Source: Paracoccus jeotgali
GTDB taxonomy: Bacteria; Pseudomonadota; Alphaproteobacteria; Rhodobacterales; Rhodobacteraceae
Direction of reading: 5' to 3'
Assembly: GCF_002865605.1 (NCBI RefSeq)
Contig: NZ_CP025583.1
Coordinates: 352,501 to 416,500 of the forward strand
DNA length: 64,000 bases
Part shown: positions 42,671 to 48,772 of the stretch, piece after piece
Layout: each line of letters begins with the position of its first letter
Numbering within the stretch: the first letter of the stretch is position 1
The notes under the pieces: model-generated
The model's database searches: none
Told to the model about the DNA's origin: nothing
The model's input: only the letters and a program-made list of their open reading frames with translations
Program-made: the position numbers and the translations under genes

Positions 42671-43459
42671 TCAGCCCGCTGTCGATGCGCCCGCGAACAG
42701 CGCCGCGATCCGCTCGGCCTCTGCCGCAAGACCAAAGGGCGGGTTGACCACGAACATGCCGGACCCGACCATGCCATGCCCCGCGCGCGCGGGCGGAAAG
42801 CGCGCCTCGGCACGCAGGGCGTCGGGAAAGGCCTGCTCGAGCCGCGCCAGCATGGGTGCGTGGCGGCGATCGGGCAGGATCGGATACCACAGCGCCAGAA
42901 TCCCGACATTCCATTTCCGCGCCACCTCTTGCAGGAAGGCGGGGATGCGGGCGTAGTCCTCTTTCACCTCATAGCTGGGATCGACCAGCATCAGCCCCCG
43001 GCGCGGGGTCGGCGGGGCCACGGCCAGCGCCATCTGGAAGCCGTCCCGAGGATAAAGCGTCGCCCGGGGCAGGGCCGATTGCAGCGCCTGATATTCGCCC
43101 GGATGCAGCTCGGCCAGATGGATACTGTCACCCCGGCGCAGCAGGTTGGCCGCGATCAGCGGCGATCCGCCATAGGCGCCGTCGCCATGGCGGGTGCGGA
43201 TCTGCGTCAGAACGCGGCGCAGCGGGTGGTCGGGAGACAGCCAGTCCTCTGCCTCGGCGCGCAGGATGCCGGCGCGGGCCTCGTCGGTCTTTTTCGCCTC
43301 TGCCGCGGTCAGGTCATACAGACCCCGCCCGGCATGGGTTTCCAGATAGCTCAGCGGCTTGGGCTTGGCGGTCAGGTAATCCAGCATCCACGCCAGCAGC
43401 GTGTGCTTGTGCAGGTCGGCCGCGTTTCCGGCGTGATAGATGTGCTGATAGGACAACAT
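42671..43459 (-). CDS. rlmJ: 23S rRNA (adenine2030-N6)-methyltransferase RlmJ
   Basis: The 262-residue SAM-dependent enzyme methylates A2030 of 23S rRNA. MLSYQHIYHAGNAADLHKHT matches the invariant family N-terminus and fixes the start. LSYLETHAGRGLYDL is the SAM site, and GLMLVDPSYEVKEDY carries the D-P-x-Y type catalytic motif with Ser in the third position. No Shine-Dalgarno sequence is visible, and the start lies only about 25 nt beyond the terminator of the upstream sRNA array, leaving little room for a promoter. Confidence 0.93.
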   Translation of the reverse strand: MLSYQHIYHAGNAADLHKHTLLAWMLDYLTAKPKPLSYLETHAGRGLYDLTAAEAKKTDEARAGILRAEAEDWLSPDHPLRRVLTQIRTRHGDGAYGGSPLIAANLLRRGDSIHLAELHPGEYQALQSALPRATLYPRDGFQMALAVAPPTPRRGLMLVDPSYEVKEDYARIPAFLQEVARKWNVGILALWYPILPDRRHAPMLARLEQAFPDALRAEARFPPARAGHGMVGSGMFVVNPPFGLAAEAERIAALFAGASTAG

Positions 43460-43484
43460 GCGGGTTTATCGCGCGCCTGCCCCG

Positions 43485-43527
43485 AAAAGGAAAGCGGCGG
43501 CGCCCAGGGAGGAGGGGGCGCCGCCGC
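43485..43527 (-). terminator. Terminal hairpin of the sRNA array, acting as intrinsic terminator
   Basis: The eighth hairpin has a perfect 12-bp G-C stem (43494-43505 with 43516-43527). On the minus strand it is followed by UUUCCUUUUC (43493-43484), a U-rich release tract. It therefore both carries the CCUCCUCCC loop and ends the transcript, 25 nt before rlmJ. Confidence 0.75.
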
Positions 43528-43562
43528 ATCAACGCTGGCCCAGGGAGGAGGAGGGGCCGCGT
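43494..43562 (-). ncRNA. CcsR/cuckoo-type sRNA unit 4 (hairpins 7 and 8)
   Basis: Hairpin 7 (43532-43562; ACGC-GGCCC stem with one bulged base) and hairpin 8 (43494-43527; perfect 12-bp stem) are 4 nt apart. Both loops read CCUCCUCCCU on the minus strand. The two-hairpin layout, loop motif and position downstream of a DUF1127 gene match the CcsR (cuckoo) sRNAs of Rhodobacter sphaeroides. The loops resemble the anti-Shine-Dalgarno end of 16S rRNA. Confidence 0.8.
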
Positions 43563-43568
43563 ATGGGG

Positions 43569-43639
43569 TGCGGTGCCGGCAGGGAGGAGGACGCCTGCAC
43601 CGCAAACACGGACCCCGAGGGAGGAGGAGGGGGCCGCGT
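43569..43639 (-). ncRNA. CcsR/cuckoo-type sRNA unit 3 (hairpins 5 and 6)
   Basis: Hairpin 5 (43606-43639; arms ACACGGACCCC and GGGGGCCGCGT with two mismatches) and hairpin 6 (43569-43604; GCGGTGC/GCACCGC plus an inner GGC/GCC) are 1 nt apart. Both 12-nt loops contain CCUCCUCCC on the minus strand. The stems differ wholly in sequence from the other units while the loops are conserved, which is compensatory evidence for RNA function. Confidence 0.8.
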
Positions 43640-43708
43640 ATTGTCTGCGCCATTCCGGTTCGGAACGCACAGGCCGGCCCTTTGCGAAGGTCCGGCGGTC
43701 ATCTGTTA
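43640..43708 (-). other. Inter-unit spacer with two hairpins lacking the CCUCCUCCC loop
   Basis: Unlike the 6-8 nt gaps between the other units, 69 nt separate units 2 and 3. The spacer itself folds into two adjacent hairpins: 43646-43669 (TGCG..TTCCG/CGGAA..CGCA) and 43673-43696 (GCCGG.CCTT/AAGG.CCGGC, loop CGCA on the minus strand). It could be a degenerate fifth unit or a processing spacer. Confidence 0.45.
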
Positions 43709-43783
43709 TGCGGCGACCCCACAGGGAGGAGGAGGCAGGGTCGCCGCAGCACCAACGAAGCAAGGGAGGAGAGAGCTTCGTTG
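43709..43783 (-). ncRNA. CcsR/cuckoo-type sRNA unit 2 (hairpins 3 and 4)
   Basis: Hairpin 3 (43753-43783; perfect 9-bp stem CAACGAAGC/GCTTCGTTG) has the loop UCUCUCCUCCCUU, the only variant motif in the array. Hairpin 4 (43709-43748; perfect 11-bp stem TGCGGCGACCC/GGGTCGCCGCA) has a longer 18-nt loop with CCUCCUCCC. The two are 4 nt apart. Confidence 0.8.
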
Positions 43784-43791
43784 TATTCAGC

Positions 43792-43862
43792 GGTGACGCC
43801 CCAAGGGAGGAGGAGGAGGGGCGTCACCTGAACCCTGACCCGAGGGAGGAGGAGGGTCGGGG
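43792..43862 (-). ncRNA. CcsR/cuckoo-type sRNA unit 1 (hairpins 1 and 2)
   Basis: Hairpin 1 (43833-43862; 9-bp stem with one G-U pair) and hairpin 2 (43792-43828; perfect 11-bp stem GGTGACGCCCC/GGGGCGTCACC) are 4 nt apart. Both loops contain CCUCCUCCC on the minus strand. The unit begins 10 nt after the DUF1127 stop, so it is cotranscribed with that gene and presumably released by processing. Confidence 0.8.
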
Positions 43863-43872
43863 ATGGGAATTC

Positions 43873-44097
43873 TTACTTGCCCCAGGCGGCTTCGGTTGCG
43901 ATCCTGGTGATCATGCTGCGATGAATGCCGAGATCGGCGAGTTCACGGTTCGACAGATGCGACAGCTCGGTCACGGTCTGGCGATAGACGGCACGACGTG
44001 CGCGGGCTTCCTGCAGGCGCATGATCATCCCCAGGATACCGGTTCCGGCGTCACGCTGGGTGCGAGCGGTTTGGTGAAGGGTGTCGGTTGCGGCCAT
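43873..44097 (-). CDS. DUF1127 small protein (CcaF1-like), first gene of the sRNA unit
   Basis: The 74-residue basic protein ends in a typical DUF1127 domain: RARRAVYRQTVTELSHLSNR then ELADLGIHRSMI. The R. sphaeroides homologue CcaF1 is an RNA-binding protein encoded directly upstream of the CcsR sRNAs and involved in their maturation; the same arrangement here supports the same role by inference. The ATG at 44097 has only a weak purine lead (AAGAAG) about 14 nt upstream. A heat-shock-type promoter lies 66-94 nt upstream. Confidence 0.9.
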   Translation of the reverse strand: MAATDTLHQTARTQRDAGTGILGMIMRLQEARARRAVYRQTVTELSHLSNRELADLGIHRSMITRIATEAAWGK

Positions 44098-44162
44098 AAT
44101 ACTAACTGTTCTTCTTTTTCTGGTTCATCTGGTCGGTGCGGGGTTCCGCGCCGTTGGGATAA

Positions 44163-44191
44163 AGATGGGGCAAATGCTGCGGGTGCACAAC
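44163..44191 (-). promoter_or_regulatory. RpoH-type promoter of the DUF1127-sRNA unit
   Basis: On the minus strand GTTGTGC (44191-44185), a 14-nt spacer and CCCCATCT (44170-44163) fit the sigma-32 class (CTTGAAA-N14-CCCCATNT): exact in the -10 and in TTG of the -35. The CcsR locus of R. sphaeroides is under RpoHI/RpoHII, which agrees. Transcription would start near 44156. Confidence 0.6.
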
Positions 44192-44280
44192 GCATATTCC
44201 CTCAATGCTGCCATGCGGCATCTGCAAGCCGCCCCGAAGATGAGCCGATAAGTTAACGGGTTTGTTACATAAAATTTCAG

Positions 44281-44600
44281 CGTTTCCGTGTTAGCGCCTG
44301 ACAAATGATGGGATTTGTCGGTTGTTCGGGGCTTTGGCCGCTGTCAGATGCGGACAAATGTCGCAGTGCAGCATTTGACGCTGCGTTACACCCTTGAATC
44401 CGCAACCGGGATGGAACCCTCGATTTAGGGGCGCGGGAAAGGGTGGGACTGGGACGGCCCGCCACCGCGCTGAAGATCTGGGAGAGCATGGGAATGACTC
44501 GGAACAGGCGAATCACCGGCCCGTGATCGGGTGTGAGTCGAGGGTGTAAAACCGCTCGACGGACAACCTTGGCGGAGGGTGGGGCGGGCCTGCGGACGGT
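44281..44600. other. Non-coding interval between the stress sRNA unit and the dcw promoter
   Basis: I see no supportable gene in about 320 bp. It contains inverted repeats: GACAAAT/ATTTGTC (44300-44306 and 44313-44319), a second GACAAAT at 44353-44359 within a TGCGGACAAATGTCGCA near-palindrome, and GCAGC/GCTGC (44369-44385). The repeats could be operators for either divergent unit. The minus-strand frame across here has no recognisable protein features. Confidence 0.4.
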
Positions 44601-44602
44601 TT

Positions 44603-44616
44603 TGGGAAAACTGGGG
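44603..44616 (+). promoter_or_regulatory. Possible MraZ-binding repeats before the dcw promoter
   Basis: TGGGA (44603-44607) and TGGGG (44612-44616) are tandem repeats just upstream of the putative dcw -35. In E. coli MraZ represses its own operon through TGGGA repeats separated by 5 nt; here the spacer is 4 nt, so the match is imperfect. Confidence 0.3.
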
Positions 44617-44619
44617 ATT

Positions 44620-44649
44620 TTGTGCCACGCTTGGCAGGAACGCTATATC
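44620..44649 (+). promoter_or_regulatory. Putative promoter of the dcw leader
   Basis: TTGTGC (44620-44625), an 18-nt spacer and TATATC (44644-44649) form the best plus-strand promoter before mraZ. It implies a leader of about 400 nt. A second promoter nearer to mraZ cannot be excluded. Confidence 0.45.
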
Positions 44650-44655
44650 TGGTGG

Positions 44656-45015
44656 GTCGTGCCGGAAAATTCCCCAGACCTGCGCCTGCCCACGGCGAGG
44701 TCAGCCGACGTTCACAGGATGTTCGCCGCAACTCGCCTTTAGATTGTTTTTGCCGACCCAAGAATATCCATTGCTTCCCATGAATTCCCATGCCATCAGG
44801 GGTTCACGGAGACGGGCTTCAAGGGGCGACCAAGACCCCGAAGGCGAAAAGCAGGCTTCATACAGGCACCCGCTTCCGAAAGACGATCCCGGACGTGCGA
44901 GCAGCACCTCCCCCAAGGTGGCACAAGGGATCTGCCCGCCAACGATGCGGGCCCCAGCGATGGGAACGAGGGCGGCGGATCGGGCGGTGGCAGCGGCCCG
45001 GTCCGCCTTTCTTTT
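44656..45015 (+). ncRNA. dcw leader RNA, UpsM-like sRNA candidate
   Basis: The stretch between the putative promoter and the strong terminator at 44974-45015 has no credible protein. In R. sphaeroides the dcw cluster has an uncommonly long 5' leader that yields the sRNA UpsM (about 206 nt) by termination before mraZ. Position, length and terminator agree. The 3' end is well supported; the 5' end is a guess and could be as late as about 44810. The leader also holds CACCT-CCCC-AAGGTG (44906-44921). Confidence 0.5.
44974..45015 (+). terminator. Strong intrinsic terminator (attenuator) 48 nt before mraZ
   Basis: A 12-bp stem (44974-44985 with 44996-45007, one G-T pair) encloses a 10-nt loop and is followed by TTTCTTTT (45008-45015). 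It lies between the dcw promoter and mraZ, so transcription of the whole division cluster depends on readthrough. Confidence 0.75.
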
Positions 45016-45062
45016 CCGGTCAGGCCGGAGGGGAAAGACAGGATCGGAAAAGGGGCGGGCCC

Positions 45063-45578
45063 GTGGCGCGCAAGTTCAGAGGCTCGGAAGAGGTCAAGGT
45101 GGATAGCAAGGGTCGCATGTCGATCCCGGCCCGCTTTCGCCGAGTCTTCGAAGCCGGTGACCCCGATTGGAGCCCTGCCGAACGCACCCATATCGTCATC
45201 GTCTATGGCCCCGCGGACTGGAAGCGGCTGGAGATTTACACCGTCGCCGCCACCGAGCGCATCGACGCCGAGATCGACCAGCTTCCCCGCGCGACCTTCC
45301 AGCGGCAGTGGCTTGAAACCCTGATGAACGGTCACGCCACCGACGCCGAGATCGACACCGAGGGCCGCCTGGTCCTGCCGCAGAAGCTGCGCGACAAGAT
45401 CGGCCTGCAGAACGAGGCGTTTCTGACCTCGAAAGGCGATTACATCGAGGTTTGGAGCCCGGACAACTATTCCGAGGCCAGCGGCTCGCTGCAGGACTTC
45501 ATGTCGCAATATCCCCCGGATTTCGACCCGCGCAGCTTCCTTGGCCAGCCGATCGCGCCAGAGCAGGGCAAGGTCTAG
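45063..45578 (+). CDS. mraZ: Transcriptional regulator MraZ
   Basis: The 171-residue DNA-binding protein has two AbrB/MraZ half-domains, each with the DxxGR signature: KVDSKGRMSIPARFRR (about 13-28) and EIDTEGRLVLPQKLRD (about 94-109). In E. coli it represses the dcw operon. GTG at 45063 with AAAAGGGG 7 nt upstream gives the conserved ARKFRGSEEVKVD head; the frame is open further upstream through the leader but is not protein-like. It lies 3 nt before rsmH. Confidence 0.94.
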   Translation: MARKFRGSEEVKVDSKGRMSIPARFRRVFEAGDPDWSPAERTHIVIVYGPADWKRLEIYTVAATERIDAEIDQLPRATFQRQWLETLMNGHATDAEIDTEGRLVLPQKLRDKIGLQNEAFLTSKGDYIEVWSPDNYSEASGSLQDFMSQYPPDFDPRSFLGQPIAPEQGKV

Positions 45579-45581
45579 GCC

Positions 45582-46568
45582 ATGCCCGCAGCCGATCCCA
45601 ATGCCCCGCATCTTCCGGTCCTGATCGACCCGCTGATCCGCGCCGTCGGGCCGGTGGGCGGCGTCTGGGTCGATGGCACCTTCGGCGCGGGCGGCTATGC
45701 CCGCCGGCTGCTGGATGCGGGGGCCGCGCAGGTCATCGGCATCGACCGCGATCCCAGCGTGTTTCGCATGGCTGAAGACTGGGCCGGCGCCTATGGCGAC
45801 CAGCTGCGACTGGTCGAGGGGCGGTTTTCGGACCTTGACGCGCTGGCCGGCCAGCCGGTCGACGGGGTGGTGCTGGATCTGGGCGTCAGCTCGATGCAGC
45901 TCGATCAGGCAGAGCGGGGGTTCTCCTTCCTGCGCGACGGGCCGCTGGACATGCGGATGGGCGAGACCGGCCCGACCGCCGCCGAACTGCTGGACGCCGC
46001 GACCGAGGCGCAGATCGCCGATGTGCTGTATCACTTCGGCGAGGAACGCGCCGCCCGCCGCATCGCGCGGGCCATCGTCGCCGCGCGCCCGCTGGACACC
46101 ACGGCTCAACTGGCCGAGGTGGTGGCCAGCCAGCTTCCCCGTCCCAAGCCGGGGCAGAGCCACCCCGCGACGCGCAGCTTTCAGGCCATCCGCATCTGGG
46201 TGAACGACGAATTCGGCGAGCTGGCACAGGGTCTCGCCGCTGCCGAACGCGCGCTGAAACCGGGCGGCAAGCTTGCCGTGGTCAGCTTTCACTCGCTGGA
46301 AGACCGGGTGGTGAAACGCTTTCTGCAATCGCGGGCGGCGACGGCGGGGGGCGGTTCGCGCCACGCGCCGGTGGCCGAGATGGACCCGCCAACCTTCACC
46401 CTGCCGTTCCGCCGCGCCATCGGCGCCGACGAGGCGGAACTGGCCGTCAACCCGCGCTCGCGCAGCGCCTTTCTGCGCGTCGGCATCCGCACCGACGCCC
46501 CCGCCCGGCCCATCGACGGCGACAGCCTGGCCCTGCCGCGCCTGCCGCAAAAGGGGGTGGGGCGATGA
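45582..46568 (+). CDS. rsmH: 16S rRNA (cytosine1402-N4)-methyltransferase RsmH
   Basis: The 328-residue SAM-dependent enzyme (MraW) methylates C1402 in the ribosomal decoding centre. The [13 protein letters not shown] head, the SAM motif [36 protein letters not shown] and the C-terminal [13 protein letters not shown] with NPRSRSA are diagnostic. Its stop overlaps ftsL by 4 nt. Confidence 0.97.
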   Translation: MPAADPNAPHLPVLIDPLIRAVGPVGGVWVDGTFGAGGYARRLLDAGAAQVIGIDRDPSVFRMAEDWAGAYGDQLRLVEGRFSDLDALAGQPVDGVVLDLGVSSMQLDQAERGFSFLRDGPLDMRMGETGPTAAELLDAATEAQIADVLYHFGEERAARRIARAIVAARPLDTTAQLAEVVASQLPRPKPGQSHPATRSFQAIRIWVNDEFGELAQGLAAAERALKPGGKLAVVSFHSLEDRVVKRFLQSRAATAGGGSRHAPVAEMDPPTFTLPFRRAIGADEAELAVNPRSRSAFLRVGIRTDAPARPIDGDSLALPRLPQKGVGR

Positions 46569-46954
46569 AATCGCTGTTCTACCTGCTGGTCGCGATGACG
46601 GTCATGTCGCTGGCCTTCTGGGCCTATCGCGAGAACTATCGCACCCAGGACGCGCTGAGCGAGATGGAGGCGGTGCAGCGCGACATCGCCGGTCTGCGCG
46701 AAGAGCTGTTCGTGCTGCGCGCGGAATGGGCCTATCTGAACCGGCCCGAGCGTCTGCGCGAGCTGGTCGGGCTGAACGCCGAGCGCCTGAATCTTAACCC
46801 CATCACCGGCGAGCAATTCGTCGGCGCCGCCAAGATCCCCTATCCGCCACCGCCCGTCCGCCACCCGCCCCGCCGCCCCGACGACTTCGTGCCGCCCACC
46901 GACGGCGCGATCACCGATCAGGACCCTACCCCGTCCGAACAGGAGCCTCAGTGA
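46565..46954 (+). CDS. ftsL: Cell division protein FtsL-like
   Basis: The 129-residue bitopic membrane protein has one N-terminal helix ([20 protein letters not shown]) and a periplasmic coiled-coil stretch (about 32-75). It belongs by position (between rsmH and ftsI) and topology to FtsL, which activates the FtsWI septal synthase with FtsB and FtsQ. The Pro-rich C-terminal tail (about 95-129) is species-specific. Overlaps bind it to both neighbours. Confidence 0.9.
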   Translation: MKSLFYLLVAMTVMSLAFWAYRENYRTQDALSEMEAVQRDIAGLREELFVLRAEWAYLNRPERLRELVGLNAERLNLNPITGEQFVGAAKIPYPPPPVRHPPRRPDDFVPPTDGAITDQDPTPSEQEPQ

Positions 46955-48762
46955 TGATCCGCAAGCCGCTTCGTCCCCTTGCCCGTATCCTGCGCGCCCG
47001 CGAAACCGGGCAGGACCCCGACGCCATCGAGGCCGAGAACCGCGCCGAACGTCAGGCCGCCATTCAGGACCGCGCCCGCAAGCGCGCCGAAGGGCGGCTG
47101 CTGTTCATGGCGATGGGCTTCATCTTCGCCTTTGCGCTGGTGGGGCTGCGGATGGGGGCGCTGGCCGCGTCCGAACCGGCCGAGCCGCGCGCCCATGCCA
47201 GCGGCACCCAGATCCTCAGCCAGCGGGCCGACATCACCGACCGGCGCGGGCGGGTGCTGGCGACGAACATGCTGACCCACTCGCTTTACGCGCAGCCCAA
47301 CCAGATGGTCGATGGCGCGGGCGCGGCCGAGGCGCTGGCGCGGATCTTCCCCGATCTCGACGGGGCGCGGCTGAAGAAGGATTTCACCGATCCGGCCCGC
47401 AAGTTCCTGTGGGTCAAGAAGAAACTCAGCCCCGAACAGATGCAGGCGGTTCATGACATCGGAGAGCCGGGGCTGCTGTTCGGCCCGCGCGAGATGCGGC
47501 TTTATCCCAACGGCCATATCGCCAGCCACATCCTGGGCGGGTCGGCCTTTGGCGCCGAGGGCGTCAACAGCGCCGAGGTGATCGGGACCGCGGGCGTGGA
47601 GAAAGCCTTTGACGGCTGGCTGCGCAACCCGGCGAATGAAGGCGCGCCGCTGACGCTGTCCATCGACCTGACCGCCCAGACCGCGATGGAAGAGGTGCTG
47701 TCCGCCGGCAAGCGCCGCATGAACGCCAAGGGTGCCGCCGGCGTCCTGCTGGAAATCGAGACCGGCGAGATCGTCGCCATGGCGAGCCTGCCCGATTTCG
47801 ACCCCAACGACCGCCCGCGCCCGGCGCTCAAGGGCGATCCCTCTGACAGCCCGCTGTTCAACCGCGCGGTGCAGGGGCAGTATGAACTCGGCTCGACCTT
47901 CAAGATCTTCCCGGTCGCGCAGGCGATGGACCTGAAGCTGGTCAACCCCAACACCCATATCAACACCACCACGCCGATGAAGATCGGCAAATACTCGATC
48001 CGCGATTACCACAATTACGGCGCCAGCCTGTCCGTGTCGGACATCATCGTGAAATCCTCGAACGTCGGCACGGTGCGGATCGCGCAGATGATCGGGGTCG
48101 AGCGGCAAAAGGCGTTTCTGGAACGTCTGGGCCTGTTCGACCCGACCCCGGTCGAGATGGTCGAGGCATCGACCGGGCGGCCCATCGTGCCGCAGCGCTG
48201 GCCCGCGGTGACGGCGGCCACGGTCAGCTTCGGCCACGGTCTCGCGGCCAGCCCGCTGCATCTGGCGGCGGCCTATGCGACGCTGGCCAATGGCGGCCAC
48301 AAGGTCACGCCGACGCTGGTCCACGGCAAAAGCCGCGCCCGGGGCGAGCGTGTGGTGTCGGAACAGGCCGCCAAGCTGGCGCTGTCCATGTTGCGCGAGG
48401 TGGTGCTGCGCGGCACCGCGCGGGCGGGCAATGTCGAGGGCTATCAGGTCGCCGGCAAGACCGGCACCGCCGACAAGCCGCGTCCGGGCGGCGGGTATTA
48501 CCAGAACAAGGTGGTCGCGAACTTTGCCGCCGTCTTCCCCTATGACGCGCCGAAATATGTGCTGGTCGTGACGCTGGACGAACCCAGCATCAATGCCGGC
48601 GGCGGCGAAAGCCGCGTGGCCGGTCTGACCGCCGTGCCGGTCGCCGCCGATGTGATCCGCCGCCTCGCGCCGGTGCTGGGCGTGCGTCCGGTCGATGACA
48701 AACCGCTGCCGGACATTGATGCGCCCCCGAAAAGCAGGCTAAAGGTCGCCGCGAACGACTGA
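46954..48762 (+). CDS. ftsI: Peptidoglycan D,D-transpeptidase FtsI (PBP3)
   Basis: The 602-residue septal transpeptidase has a long cytoplasmic head, one membrane helix (about 48-70), a pedestal domain starting SQRADITDRRGRVLATNM, and a transpeptidase domain with active-site GSTFKIFPVAQ, SSNVGTVRIA and KTGTADKP. GTG at 46951 is an alternative start one codon earlier; AGGAG (46941-46945) serves either. It is the target of beta-lactams in this family. Confidence 0.95.
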   Translation: MIRKPLRPLARILRARETGQDPDAIEAENRAERQAAIQDRARKRAEGRLLFMAMGFIFAFALVGLRMGALAASEPAEPRAHASGTQILSQRADITDRRGRVLATNMLTHSLYAQPNQMVDGAGAAEALARIFPDLDGARLKKDFTDPARKFLWVKKKLSPEQMQAVHDIGEPGLLFGPREMRLYPNGHIASHILGGSAFGAEGVNSAEVIGTAGVEKAFDGWLRNPANEGAPLTLSIDLTAQTAMEEVLSAGKRRMNAKGAAGVLLEIETGEIVAMASLPDFDPNDRPRPALKGDPSDSPLFNRAVQGQYELGSTFKIFPVAQAMDLKLVNPNTHINTTTPMKIGKYSIRDYHNYGASLSVSDIIVKSSNVGTVRIAQMIGVERQKAFLERLGLFDPTPVEMVEASTGRPIVPQRWPAVTAATVSFGHGLAASPLHLAAAYATLANGGHKVTPTLVHGKSRARGERVVSEQAAKLALSMLREVVLRGTARAGNVEGYQVAGKTGTADKPRPGGGYYQNKVVANFAAVFPYDAPKYVLVVTLDEPSINAGGGESRVAGLTAVPVAADVIRRLAPVLGVRPVDDKPLPDIDAPPKSRLKVAAND

Positions 48763-48772
48763 CGGAGCAAAC

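Noticed and set aside
43494..43862. CRISPR-like array of GGGAGGAGG repeats
   Set aside because: The repeated part is only about 9 nt and the sequences between are complementary arm pairs, not unique spacers of constant length. No cas gene is near.
43460..43862. Multiple ribosome-binding sites (AGGGAGGAGG) for plus-strand small genes
   Set aside because: No suitable start codons and frames follow, each copy lies in a hairpin loop, and the neighbouring DUF1127 gene and terminator are on the minus strand.
44305..44397. 30-codon plus-strand frame starting ATGATGGGATTT
   Set aside because: No Shine-Dalgarno sequence and it coincides with the dyad elements, so it is more likely regulatory DNA.
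44277..44516. 79-residue minus-strand frame between the sRNA unit and the dcw promoter
   Set aside because: No ribosome-binding site, no recognisable domain, and a Ser/Arg/Pro-rich translation typical of a random GC-rich frame.
44790..45062. N-terminal extension of MraZ by 91 codons
   Set aside because: The frame is open, but the translation is not protein-like, it crosses the attenuator hairpin, and the GTG at 45063 has a ribosome-binding site and gives the conserved MraZ head.
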